Part shown: positions 23,398-30,834 of the stretch, one piece after another | Position numbering within the stretch: the first letter of the stretch is position 1 | Layout of the letters: every line of letters begins with the position of its first letter | Assembly (NCBI GenBank): GCA_004295105.1 | Contig: SHNC01000214.1 | Location: 1-33,506 of the forward strand | DNA length: 33,506 bases | Direction: 5' to 3' | DNA from: Betaproteobacteria bacterium | GTDB taxonomy: Bacteria > Pseudomonadota > Gammaproteobacteria > Burkholderiales > Rhodocyclaceae | The notes under the pieces: model-generated | The model's input: the letters and a program-made list of their open reading frames with translations, nothing else | Told to the model about the DNA's origin: nothing | The model's database searches: none | Program-made: the position numbers and the translations under genes

Positions 23398-24288
23398 TTA
23401 CTTCTTGTTCAGGCCGATCACATAGGCGGCCAGCAGGTGAACCTTGTCTTCGCCCAGGAACTCGCCGAACTTCGGCATCTGGTTGTTGCGGCCGTTGGTG
23501 ATGGTCTCGATGATCGTGGCTTCGGACGAGCCATACAGCCACGCCTTGTTTGCCAGGTTCGGGGCACCCATCGCAACGTTGCCCTTGGCATCGGCACCAT
23601 GGCAGGCGACGCAGTTCTGCTGGAACAGATCGGCACCGCGCTGGGCACGCAGCGAGTCATGCGCCAGTCCCGACAGCGAGCGCACATAGTTGGCGACGTC
23701 CTTCACCCCCTCGCCACCCAGCGCTGGGCCGAAGGGCGGCATCACGCCCATGCGGCCACCGAGGATGGTGGTCTTGATGGTCGCGGGCTCGCCCCCCCAC
23801 TGCCATTCGTCGTCCGTGAGGTTGGGGAAGCCCTTCGCCCCCTGGGCAGCCGAGCCGTGGCACTGTGCGCAGTAGGTCAGGAACATGCGCTGGCCCATCG
23901 CCTTCGCCTCCGGATCGGCGGCCACCGCGGCAAGGTCCATGTCCTTGTACTTGGCGAAGATCGGGCCGTACTTCTCGTTGGCCGCCTTCATTTCCGCCTC
24001 GTACTGGGCACGCGCACCGCGCTCCTGGTTGGTGGTGCCGAAGCCGGGATAGATCGACAGATACACGATGGCGAAGCCGATCGTGATCCAGAACAGATAC
24101 ATCCACCAGCGCGGCAGCGGGTTGTTGTACTCGGCAAGCGTCTCGTCCCACACGTGGCCGTGCAACTGCGCGGGTCCCGATTCCCGCTTGGTCATGTTCG
24201 ACACCAGCACGAACACGCAGAACAGGATGCTGAGGGCGACGATCGCCATCACATACACGTTCCAGAAACCGCTGATAAAGTCAGCCAT
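23398..24288 (-). CDS. ccoP: cbb3 cytochrome c oxidase subunit III (dihaem)
   Basis: The 296-residue subunit passes electrons from soluble cytochromes to CcoO. N-terminal hydrophobic helix at about 5-27, a second at about 57-77 (PRWWMYLFWITIGFAIVYL), then two c-type haem domains with CAQCH and CVACH. The axial methionines are likely in GVMPPFG and NQMPKFG. ATG 24288 is chosen, with AAGGA seven bases upstream; the longer frame overlaps ccoQ. Gap to ccoQ is 13 bp. Confidence 0.97.
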   Translation of the reverse strand: MADFISGFWNVYVMAIVALSILFCVFVLVSNMTKRESGPAQLHGHVWDETLAEYNNPLPRWWMYLFWITIGFAIVYLSIYPGFGTTNQERGARAQYEAEMKAANEKYGPIFAKYKDMDLAAVAADPEAKAMGQRMFLTYCAQCHGSAAQGAKGFPNLTDDEWQWGGEPATIKTTILGGRMGVMPPFGPALGGEGVKDVANYVRSLSGLAHDSLRAQRGADLFQQNCVACHGADAKGNVAMGAPNLANKAWLYGSSEATIIETITNGRNNQMPKFGEFLGEDKVHLLAAYVIGLNKK

Positions 24289-24301
24289 TTTGTCTTCCTT
24301 C

Positions 24302-24469
24302 TTATCCTCGCCGTCCGTTTCCGGCCGGCAGATCCTCGTCGTCCAGGGGCAGGCGCGCCGCTTCGTCGAATCCTGCCTTCGCATGCCGGCTGTAGGCCCA
24401 GGCGCAAATGCCCAGGAAGGACAGCAGCCCCAAGACCGTAATGATGCTTCGGAAGTCGTTGATATCCAC
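24302..24469 (-). CDS. ccoQ: cbb3 oxidase subunit CcoQ
   Basis: The 55-residue protein has one membrane helix (ITVLGLLSFLGICAWAYS) and an acidic cytoplasmic tail, typical of CcoQ, which stabilises the cbb3 complex. It starts at GTG 24469, with GGAGAGGG upstream, between ccoO (14-bp gap) and ccoP. No in-frame ATG exists near the start. Confidence 0.9.
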   Translation of the reverse strand: MDINDFRSIITVLGLLSFLGICAWAYSRHAKAGFDEAARLPLDDEDLPAGNGRRG

Positions 24470-24483
24470 GGCTCGCCCTCTCC

Positions 24484-25119
24484 TTACTTCACGTTTTGCA
24501 GCGCAAGGCCCAGCCCCTGCAGGTAGGCGACCACCGCGTCGAGCTCGGTCTTGCCGGCGACCGCGGCAGGCGCTGCCGCGATCTCGTCGTCGCTGTACTT
24601 GTGCAGGCCGACCTTGTTCAGCGCGCGCATGCGGTCCTGGATGTCGTCCGCCTTGACCGGACGGTTGAGCCAGGGGAAGGCAGGCATGTTGGATTCCGGC
24701 ACGACGTCGCGCGGGTTCAGCAGGTGGACCCGATGCCATTCGTCCGAGTAGCGGCCACCGACCCGTGCGAGGTCCGGACCGGTGCGCTTGGAACCCCACT
24801 GGAACGGGTGGTCGTAGATGTATTCGCCCGCCACCGAGAAATGACCATAACGCTCGGTCTCGGCGCGGAACGGACGGATCATCTGCGAGTGGCAGTTGTA
24901 GCAACCTTCGCGGACGTAGATGTCGCGACCGACCAGGCGCACCGGATCATACGGCTTGACCTGCAGCGGATTGCCCTTGTTGTCGATCGGCGAAGTCGTC
25001 GAGTGCTGGAAGAACAGCGGCACGATCTCCAGCAGACCGCCCACGCTGACCGTCAGCAGCGTGAGGACGATCAGCAGGAATACGTTGCTCTCGATCTTTT
25101 CGTGCTTCGATTGAGCCAT
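24484..25119 (-). CDS. ccoO: cbb3 cytochrome c oxidase subunit II (monohaem)
   Basis: The 211-residue subunit has one N-terminal membrane helix (about 12-35) and a periplasmic c-type haem domain with CYNCH ([15 protein letters not shown]). The likely axial methionine is in SNMPAFPWL. It passes electrons from CcoP to the haem b/b3-CuB subunit. It follows ccoN after 18 bp and has AAACAAGA before its ATG. Confidence 0.98.
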   Translation of the reverse strand: MAQSKHEKIESNVFLLIVLTLLTVSVGGLLEIVPLFFQHSTTSPIDNKGNPLQVKPYDPVRLVGRDIYVREGCYNCHSQMIRPFRAETERYGHFSVAGEYIYDHPFQWGSKRTGPDLARVGGRYSDEWHRVHLLNPRDVVPESNMPAFPWLNRPVKADDIQDRMRALNKVGLHKYSDDEIAAAPAAVAGKTELDAVVAYLQGLGLALQNVK

Positions 25120-25137
25120 CTTGTTTTTCTCCGTTTG

Positions 25138-26565
25138 TCAGTGAGCGGCCGCAGGCGCGAGCACCGGCGCGTTGTAGGCCTTCTCACCCGCGATGGTCTT
25201 CACCATGTTGTAGAACATGAGGACCATGCCGGTCAGGAACAGCACGCCACCGATGAAGCGGATCGTCCAGAACGGATAGCTCGCCTTCACGCTCTCGACG
25301 AAGGAGTAGGTCAGCGTGCCGTCCGGGTTGGTGGCGCGCCACATCAGGCCCTGCATCACGCCGGCGATCCACATCGAGGCGATGTAGAGCACGACGCCGA
25401 TGGTGGCGACCCAGAAGTGGGCGTTGACCAGCTTGACGCTGTACATCTCGGCCTTGCCGTAGAGGCGCGGCAGCAGGAAGTAGATCGAGCCGATCGACAC
25501 CATCGCCACCCAGCCCAGCGCGCCGGAGTGCACGTGCCCCACCGTCCAGTCGGTGTAGTGCGACAGCGCGTTGACCGTCTTCACCGACATCATCGGACCC
25601 TCGAAGGTCGACATGCCGTAGAAGGACAGCGATGTGATCAGGAACTTCAGGATCGGATCGGTGCGCAGCTTGTGCCAGGCGCCGGACAGCGTCATGACGC
25701 CGTTGATCATGCCACCCCAGGACGGCGCCAGCAGGATCAGCGAGAAGACCATGCCCACCGACTGGGTCCAGTCGGGCAGCGCGGTGTAGTGCAGGTGGTG
25801 CGGGCCGGCCCACATGTAGGTGAAGATCAGCGCCCAGAAGTGCACCACCGACAGGCGATAGGAATAGACGGGACGTTCGGCCTGCTTCGGCACGAAGTAG
25901 TACATCATGCCCAGGAAGCCGGCGGTCAGGAAGAAACCGACCGCGTTGTGGCCGTACCACCACTGAATCATGGCGTCCTGCACGCCGGCATAGGCCGAGT
26001 AGGACTTCATGCTGTTCATCGAGACCGGGATGGCCGCGCTATTGACGATGTGCAGCAGCGCCACCGTCAGGATGAAGGCGCCGAAGAACCAGTTCGCGAC
26101 ATAGATGTGCGACACCTTGCGCTTGGCGATGGTGCCGAAGAACACGATCGCATAGGACACCCACACGACGGCAATCAGCAGGTCGATCGGCCACTCGAGT
26201 TCGGCGTATTCCTTGCCCGACGTGTAGCCCAGTGGCAGGGTGATCGCAGCGAGGATGATGACCACCTGCCAGCCCCAGAAGGTGAAGGCCGCGAGGCCCG
26301 GCGCAAAAAGCCGGGTATGGCAGGTGCGCTGCACGACGTAGTACGACGTCGCGAACAATGCACAGCCGCCGAAGGCGAAGATCACCGCGTTGGTGTGAAG
26401 CGGACGGAGCCTGCCGAAATGCAGGAATTCGTGTACGTTCAGTTCAGGCCACACGAGCTGTGCCGCGGCGATGACACCGACCAGCATGCCCACGATGCCC
26501 CACACCACCGTCATGATGGAGAACTGCCGCACGACTTTATAGTTATAAGTCGCTTGCGATTGCAT
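25138..26565 (-). CDS. ccoN: cbb3 cytochrome c oxidase subunit I
   Basis: The 475-residue catalytic subunit reduces O2 at a haem b3-CuB centre with very high affinity and pumps protons. Twelve membrane helices are visible. Haem and copper histidines lie in [25 protein letters not shown] and [10 protein letters not shown]. It begins [15 protein letters not shown] 26565 has GAGG eight bases upstream and is preferred over an in-frame GTG three codons earlier. It heads the ccoNOQP operon and is driven by a textbook FNR promoter (26646-26686). Confidence 0.98.
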   Translation of the reverse strand: MQSQATYNYKVVRQFSIMTVVWGIVGMLVGVIAAAQLVWPELNVHEFLHFGRLRPLHTNAVIFAFGGCALFATSYYVVQRTCHTRLFAPGLAAFTFWGWQVVIILAAITLPLGYTSGKEYAELEWPIDLLIAVVWVSYAIVFFGTIAKRKVSHIYVANWFFGAFILTVALLHIVNSAAIPVSMNSMKSYSAYAGVQDAMIQWWYGHNAVGFFLTAGFLGMMYYFVPKQAERPVYSYRLSVVHFWALIFTYMWAGPHHLHYTALPDWTQSVGMVFSLILLAPSWGGMINGVMTLSGAWHKLRTDPILKFLITSLSFYGMSTFEGPMMSVKTVNALSHYTDWTVGHVHSGALGWVAMVSIGSIYFLLPRLYGKAEMYSVKLVNAHFWVATIGVVLYIASMWIAGVMQGLMWRATNPDGTLTYSFVESVKASYPFWTIRFIGGVLFLTGMVLMFYNMVKTIAGEKAYNAPVLAPAAAH

Positions 26566-26645
26566 GTGAGTCACCTCTACGAAAGAAAACTCTTTGGAGT
26601 ATTGCCCCCAGGCCGCAAGTCACGCTTGCAGCGCAAAACGCCGCA

Positions 26646-26686
26646 AGGATACCGTTGGTCCGGGCCCACAATTTGATACAGATCAA
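26646..26686 (-). promoter_or_regulatory. Class II FNR promoter of ccoNOQP
   Basis: A perfect TTGAT-ACAG-ATCAA box (26673-26686) is followed on the minus strand after 21 bp by -10 TATCCT (26646-26651). The predicted start is near 26638, placing the box centre near -41 and giving a leader of about 70 nt. Confidence 0.92.
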
Positions 26687-26813
26687 CATTGTATTGCACT
26701 GCGTCAGTCGGCGGAAGCAAGAAGACCAATCTGTGCGCTATGGCGCCCCTCGGGACCGACGGGCAGGAATGCCGGCAAATCGATTTGTCATTGTTCGCGC
26801 GAGCGCGACGGGC

Positions 26814-26842
26814 AAAAAAAAAGGGTGCGTCTGCACGCACCC
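26814..26842 (-). terminator. Strong intrinsic terminator
   Basis: On the minus strand GGGTGCGT-GCAG-ACGCACCC, a perfect 8-bp GC-rich stem with a tetraloop, is followed by nine Ts (complement of 26814-26822). It ends transcripts coming from ccoS and from the promoter at 26922-26962, and insulates ccoN. Confidence 0.95.
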
Positions 26843-26915
26843 CCAACCCCAACAGAGAGACAAACGTTTCCGGCCCCTGCCGCCAGACCCTGGCACCTGC
26901 CAGAACCGGAACCAC
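26814..26915 (-). ncRNA. Candidate FNR-induced small RNA between ccoS and ccoN
   Basis: A complete small transcription unit of about 101 nt is visible: FNR box, -10 CATAAT, predicted start near 26914, and an intrinsic terminator with nine Us. No start codon with a ribosome site and no plausible ORF lie within. The RNA can form a 5' stem: GUUCCGG pairs with CCGGAAAC around an inner hairpin CUGGC-AGGU-GCCAG (26890-26903). A single-stranded CU-rich stretch containing UCUCUCU (about 26853-26859) follows, then the terminator stem. This order (structured 5' end, open pyrimidine-rich seed, terminator with U tail) is typical of Hfq-type base-pairing RNAs. Functional parallels are E. coli FnrS and neisserial AniS, both FNR-activated; no sequence relation is claimed. 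An alternative is a remnant promoter whose product is only a terminated leader. Confidence 0.65.
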
Positions 26916-26921
26916 GGGCGA

Positions 26922-26962
26922 ATTATGCCGACCTGCCCGGAAAAGGTATTGACCTAGATCAA
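26922..26962 (-). promoter_or_regulatory. Orphan class II FNR promoter
   Basis: TTGAT-CTAG-GTCAA on the minus strand (26949-26962; one base off ideal) is followed after 21 bp by CATAAT (26922-26927). The 21-bp distance equals that in the ccoN promoter. No coding gene follows before the terminator at 26814-26842, so the promoter appears to serve the candidate small RNA. Confidence 0.85.
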
Positions 26963-27015
26963 CGGATCCTGAAGAGCCTGCCAATGAGGCCTGCAAGCCG
27001 CGGTCGGCTGACCGA

Positions 27016-27219
27016 TCAGGCATCCCTTTCCCCGGCGCGCTGCTCGCCGTCCTTCGGGGTGTCCCTCGCAGGAAGTTCGTCGCGGTCGTCGAGCAGCAGG
27101 CGGTACGCGGGGCCTTCGAGATCGTCGTACTGGCCGTTGCGCAGCGACCACCAGAACAGCAGGCCGATGATGAAGACCAGGATGACCGAGATCGGGATCA
27201 GCAGGTAAAGGCTTTCCAT
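27016..27219 (-). CDS. ccoS: cbb3 oxidase maturation protein CcoS
   Basis: The 67-residue protein has a single N-terminal membrane helix (ESLYLLIPISVILVFIIGLLFWWSL) and the CcoS hallmark RNGQYDDLEGPAYRLLLDD. CcoS is needed for haem and copper insertion into CcoN. It starts nine bases after the ccoI stop and is cotranscribed with it. Its C-terminal tail is charged and variable. Confidence 0.95.
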   Translation of the reverse strand: MESLYLLIPISVILVFIIGLLFWWSLRNGQYDDLEGPAYRLLLDDRDELPARDTPKDGEQRAGERDA

Positions 27220-27228
27220 GTTCGTCCT

Positions 27229-29724
27229 TCAGCGGCCGCCCTGCAGTCGCATCGCGTTCAGTACCACCAGCAGCGAGCTGGCCGCCATGCCGATTCCGGC
27301 CATCCACGGCGTGACCAGGCCGGCCATCGCCAGCGGCACCGACGTAAAGTTGTAGGCGAACGACCACCACAGATTCTGCCGGATGATGCGCAGCGCCTTG
27401 CGCGACACGGTGATCCCCCTCCCCAGGCTGGCCAGGTTCTCGTTCAGCAGGACGATGTCGGCCTGGTTGCGCGCGAGGTCGGTGCCACCACCCATCGCGA
27501 CCGACACATGAGCCTGCGCCAGCACCGGCGCGTCATTGACGCCATCTCCCACCATCGCCACCACCGCGAGCGGATCCTTCTGCAGCATGGCGATGTGTGC
27601 CTGTTTGCCCTGTGGCGTGAGGCCACCATGAGCATCGGCAATTCGCAGCGCGCCAGCGACCGCAGCGACCACGGCAGGCGAATCTCCGGACAGCACCGTC
27701 GTGCCGATGCCGTCTGCCGAAAGCTGGGCCACAAAGGGTGCCGCCTCGACGCGCGCCACGTCGGCGAGGCGGAACAAGGCGAGCCAGCCCTCGCGCGCGC
27801 CCAGCGCGACTACCGTGCCGCCGCGCCGCTCGAATTCCTCCAGGGCGTCTGGTATCGCCACCTGCGCGCGCGCTGCGACGAAATCGGGCCGGCCGATCCA
27901 CACGGTGCGCCCGGCGACTTCCCCTGCCATGCCCTGCCCGGTTTCGGCCTGCAATGCGCGCACCGCGGGCAGCGCCAGGCCGGCCGCAGCCTCGCGCAGG
28001 CCGGCCGCGACCGGGTGCTCCGAGCCCTGCTCGAGGGCCGCCGCAAGGGCCAGTGCCGCTTCGGGCGAGAGCTCGCCGAGCGGCCTCGCTTCCTCAAGCT
28101 TCATGCGCCCGTAGGTCAGGGTGCCGGTCTTGTCGAGCACGACATGGTTCGTCCGCGCCAGCGTCTCGATCGCATGCCCTCGGGTCACCAGCACACCCAT
28201 GCGCGCAAGCGCATCGGTCGCCACCGTCAGCGCGGTCGGCGTCGCCAGCGACAGGGCGCACGGACAGGCCACGACCAGCACCGAGACGAAGACCCACAGC
28301 GCGCGCTGCGGGTCGATGAAGTACCACGCGATGCCGGTCAGGCCGGCCAGCGCGAGCAGCACGATGATGAAGGCCACCGCGACGCGGTCGGCAACGGTGG
28401 CCACCCGCGGCTTGTCGGTGGCGGCGCGCTCCATCAGGCGGCGGATCGCGGCGAGCCGCGTCGCATCGCCGACCTGCTCGACCTGGAACACCAGCGGGCT
28501 GGACACGTTGATGCTGCCTCCGGTGAGTATCCCGCCGACCCCCTTGGGCACCGGACGGCTCTCGCCGGTCAGCAGCGCCTCATTGACCTCGCCCGTGCCG
28601 GCGATCACCACGCCATCCGCCGCGATGGTCTCCCCCGGCCGCACGCGCAGCACGTCGCCGGGCGCGAGGTGTGACACCGGCACGCGCTCGCCGTCCTGGG
28701 AAGGCCACGCGGCGAGGCGTTCAGCGAAGGCTGGCAGCACCTTGCCGAGTTCTTCCACCCCGCGCACCGCCTTCTGGCGCGCGACCATCTCGAGGTAGCG
28801 GCCTCCGAGCAGGAAGAACACGAACATCGTCACCGAGTCGAAATAGACCTCGGGACCATGCGTGAGCGTGGCCCACAGGCTGGCGAGGAAGGCGCTGCCC
28901 ACGCCCAGCGCGACCGGCACGTCCATGCCCAGACGGCGCAGTTTCACGTCGCGCCAGGCGCGCTGGAAGAAGGGCGCGGCCGAATACAGAACCACCGGCA
29001 GGGTGAGCAGCAGGCTCGCCCAGCGCAGCAGCAGTTCGATGTCCCAGGTCATGTCGCCCTCGCCCGCCACATACACGGGGAACGCATACATCATGACCTG
29101 CATCATGCCGAAGCCGGCGACGAACACTCGCCACAGCATGGAGCGCCGCTCCCGGTGGGCGACCTGCTCGGAGCGCTCGGCGTCGTAGGGATAGGCGCGG
29201 TAGCCGATCGCCTGCACCGCCGCCAGGATGTCCGACAGCTTGATGCGGCGCTCGTCCCAGCGCACCCGCGCCCGGCGCGTGGCGTAGTTGATCTGGATCG
29301 CAGACACCCCCGGCTGGCGCGCGACATGCTGCTCGTTGAGCCAGACGCAGGCGGCGCAGGTGATGCCCTCGAGGATCAGCGAGGCTTCGCGCTCGTGCTC
29401 GCCCACCGGGCGCACGAAGCTCTTCTGGAAGTCGGGGTGATCGAACAGACCGAGTTCCTGCAGTTCGGTCGGCAGGGCCTCGCGGCGCGTTTCGGGCATC
29501 GCGTCGCGGTGGCGGTAGTAGTCGATCAGGCCGTTATCGACGATGGACTGCGCCACCGCCTCGCAGCCGACACAGCACATGCGCCGATCGCGGCCATCGA
29601 TGCGAACGTAATGATGGCTGTCGCGCGGAATCGGAAGCCCGCAGTGATAGCAGTCGATATCGGTCGTCGCCCCCTCGCGGACGGGATCGGCGGCTTCGGC
29701 GGGCGGCAGTTCGGCTGAGTTCAT
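27229..29724 (-). CDS. ccoI: CcoI/FixI copper-transporting P-type ATPase for cbb3 assembly
   Basis: The 831-residue P1B-type ATPase exports Cu to the periplasm for the CuB centre of CcoN rather than for detoxification. An N-terminal cysteine-rich metal-binding region (CYHCGLPIP, MCCVGC) precedes an HMA domain (GITCAACVWL). Eight membrane helices, TGES, the CPC motif (VVACPCALSLATPTAL), DKTGTLTYG, SEHPVAAG and GDGVNDAPV follow. The last helices carry AYNFTSVP and ASSLLVVLNAMRL. The extra N-terminal Cys region separates CcoI from the CopA at 11.7 kb. It begins the ccoI-ccoS unit; a perfect hairpin lies in its leader. Confidence 0.96.
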   Translation of the reverse strand: MNSAELPPAEAADPVREGATTDIDCYHCGLPIPRDSHHYVRIDGRDRRMCCVGCEAVAQSIVDNGLIDYYRHRDAMPETRREALPTELQELGLFDHPDFQKSFVRPVGEHEREASLILEGITCAACVWLNEQHVARQPGVSAIQINYATRRARVRWDERRIKLSDILAAVQAIGYRAYPYDAERSEQVAHRERRSMLWRVFVAGFGMMQVMMYAFPVYVAGEGDMTWDIELLLRWASLLLTLPVVLYSAAPFFQRAWRDVKLRRLGMDVPVALGVGSAFLASLWATLTHGPEVYFDSVTMFVFFLLGGRYLEMVARQKAVRGVEELGKVLPAFAERLAAWPSQDGERVPVSHLAPGDVLRVRPGETIAADGVVIAGTGEVNEALLTGESRPVPKGVGGILTGGSINVSSPLVFQVEQVGDATRLAAIRRLMERAATDKPRVATVADRVAVAFIIVLLALAGLTGIAWYFIDPQRALWVFVSVLVVACPCALSLATPTALTVATDALARMGVLVTRGHAIETLARTNHVVLDKTGTLTYGRMKLEEARPLGELSPEAALALAAALEQGSEHPVAAGLREAAAGLALPAVRALQAETGQGMAGEVAGRTVWIGRPDFVAARAQVAIPDALEEFERRGGTVVALGAREGWLALFRLADVARVEAAPFVAQLSADGIGTTVLSGDSPAVVAAVAGALRIADAHGGLTPQGKQAHIAMLQKDPLAVVAMVGDGVNDAPVLAQAHVSVAMGGGTDLARNQADIVLLNENLASLGRGITVSRKALRIIRQNLWWSFAYNFTSVPLAMAGLVTPWMAGIGMAASSLLVVLNAMRLQGGR

Positions 29725-29740
29725 CGACGACGATAGGCAG

Positions 29741-29771
29741 CCGCCCCGGATGGCCCAGCCATCCGGGGCGG
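29741..29771. repeat. Perfect 13-bp-stem hairpin in the ccoI leader
   Basis: CCGCCCCGGATGG and CCATCCGGGGCGG flank a five-base loop, 17 bp upstream of the ccoI ATG. Neither side has a T-run. It may end transcription from the upstream dehydrogenase gene or fold in the ccoI leader and limit its translation. The rest of the 29725-29885 spacer shows no FNR box. Confidence 0.7.
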
Positions 29772-29885
29772 TCAGAAGGGACGCGCACTTTTAGCACATT
29801 TCCGTCAGGCCGGCTATTGCACCGCAGCATCCTTACGGCAGGCGAGCTCGGGCTGCCTTCCGCCCGAGCGGGCAAGCTGCAGGCC

Positions 29886-30653
29886 TCACTTGGCAGCCAT
29901 GCGAATCGCGCCGTCGAGGCGGATCACCTCGCCGTTGAGATAGCTGTTCTCGAGGATGTGCCGCACCAGCGCGGCGAATTCCGCCGGCTTGCCCATGCGT
30001 GAGGGGAAAGGCACGGTCTTGCCCAGCGAGTCCTGCACGTCCTGCGGCATGCCCATCAGCATGGGCGTTTCCATGATGCCCGGCGCGATCGTCATCACGC
30101 GGATGCCGAAGCGCGCCAGCTCGCGGGCAACGGGCAGGGTCAGGCCGACGACGCCCGCCTTGGATGCCGCATAGCCGGCCTGTCCGACCTGGCCGTCGAA
30201 GGCCGCAATCGACGCCGTGTTGACGATCACCCCGCGCTCGCCTCCAGCATCCGGCGCGGCCTTGCTCATCACATCGGCAGCCAGCCGCAGCATGTTGAAG
30301 GTGCCGATCAGGTTGATGTTCACCGTGCGTGCGAAGGACTCGAGTCGGTGCGGGGCATCGCGACCGACCACCTTCTCCGCCGGCGCGACACCGGCGCAGC
30401 TCACCAGGCCATTCAGTCCGCCGAAGCGCGACATTGCGGCGTCGATCGCCGCCTTGGCGCTCGCCTCGTCGGTCACGTCGGTAGCGACGAACAGTGCCGC
30501 CTGGCCGAGCTCGGCCGCCGTGGCTTCGCCCGCGTCGCGATTCACGTCCGCCAGCACCACCCGCCCGCCGCCCTCCACCAGCATGCGGGCCGTGGCTGCG
30601 CCCAGCCCCGATCCGCCCCCCGTCACCACGAATACGCCGTTCTCGATCTTCAT
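29886..30653 (-). CDS. Short-chain dehydrogenase, 3-hydroxyacyl-CoA dehydrogenase type II-like
   Basis: The 255-residue SDR has the NAD-binding TGGGSGLG motif at 11-18, D36 (NAD over NADP preference), N114, and the catalytic S148 ([10 protein letters not shown]), Y161 and K165 (YAASK). The overall sequence, including [21 protein letters not shown] split around the active site and [14 protein letters not shown], resembles HSD17B10-type 3-hydroxyacyl-CoA / 2-methyl-3-hydroxybutyryl-CoA dehydrogenases of fatty-acid and isoleucine breakdown. ATG 30653 has GGAG upstream. Its promoter overlaps a LiuR-like dyad, consistent with branched-chain or fatty-acid catabolism. The exact acyl-CoA substrate is not determined. 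Confidence 0.9.
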   Translation of the reverse strand: MKIENGVFVVTGGGSGLGAATARMLVEGGGRVVLADVNRDAGEATAAELGQAALFVATDVTDEASAKAAIDAAMSRFGGLNGLVSCAGVAPAEKVVGRDAPHRLESFARTVNINLIGTFNMLRLAADVMSKAAPDAGGERGVIVNTASIAAFDGQVGQAGYAASKAGVVGLTLPVARELARFGIRVMTIAPGIMETPMLMGMPQDVQDSLGKTVPFPSRMGKPAEFAALVRHILENSYLNGEVIRLDGAIRMAAK

Positions 30654-30705
30654 CTGCGAATCTCCTCTCTCCCCGTCCGCCGACCGCGGCGAACGCCAAG
30701 GCGCG

Positions 30706-30735
30706 AAAATATGTGCAGTTAACGTCAACGTCAAC
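30706..30735 (-). promoter_or_regulatory. Promoter of the SDR gene overlapped by a LiuR-like operator
   Basis: On the minus strand -35 TTGACG (30729-30734) and -10 TATTTT (30706-30711) are 17 bp apart. The dyad TTAACG-TCAA-CGTCAA (30719-30734) overlaps the -35 and spacer. It resembles the TTnACGTnnACGTnAA sites of LiuR, the MerR-family regulator of branched-chain amino-acid breakdown. The promoter is clear by eye; the regulator assignment is inference. Confidence 0.6.
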
Positions 30736-30834
30736 TAAAAGTGCATTGCCGCGATCACCCTGCCGGAAGATTCGCGCCGCCGCTCGCCGCCCGCGAGCAG
30801 CCACATGCGGACCAGGAACCCAACCATGCCCGTC

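Noticed and set aside
24496-26676. A 726-codon plus-strand frame opposite ccoO and ccoN
   Set aside because: Arg/His/Asp-rich shadow of the strongly conserved oxidase genes; no recognisable domain or start signals.
26577-27023. A 148-codon minus-strand frame across the ccoS-ccoN spacer
   Set aside because: It crosses an FNR promoter, a strong intrinsic terminator and the ccoN promoter, and its product has low-complexity Arg/Pro/Leu content with no ribosome site.
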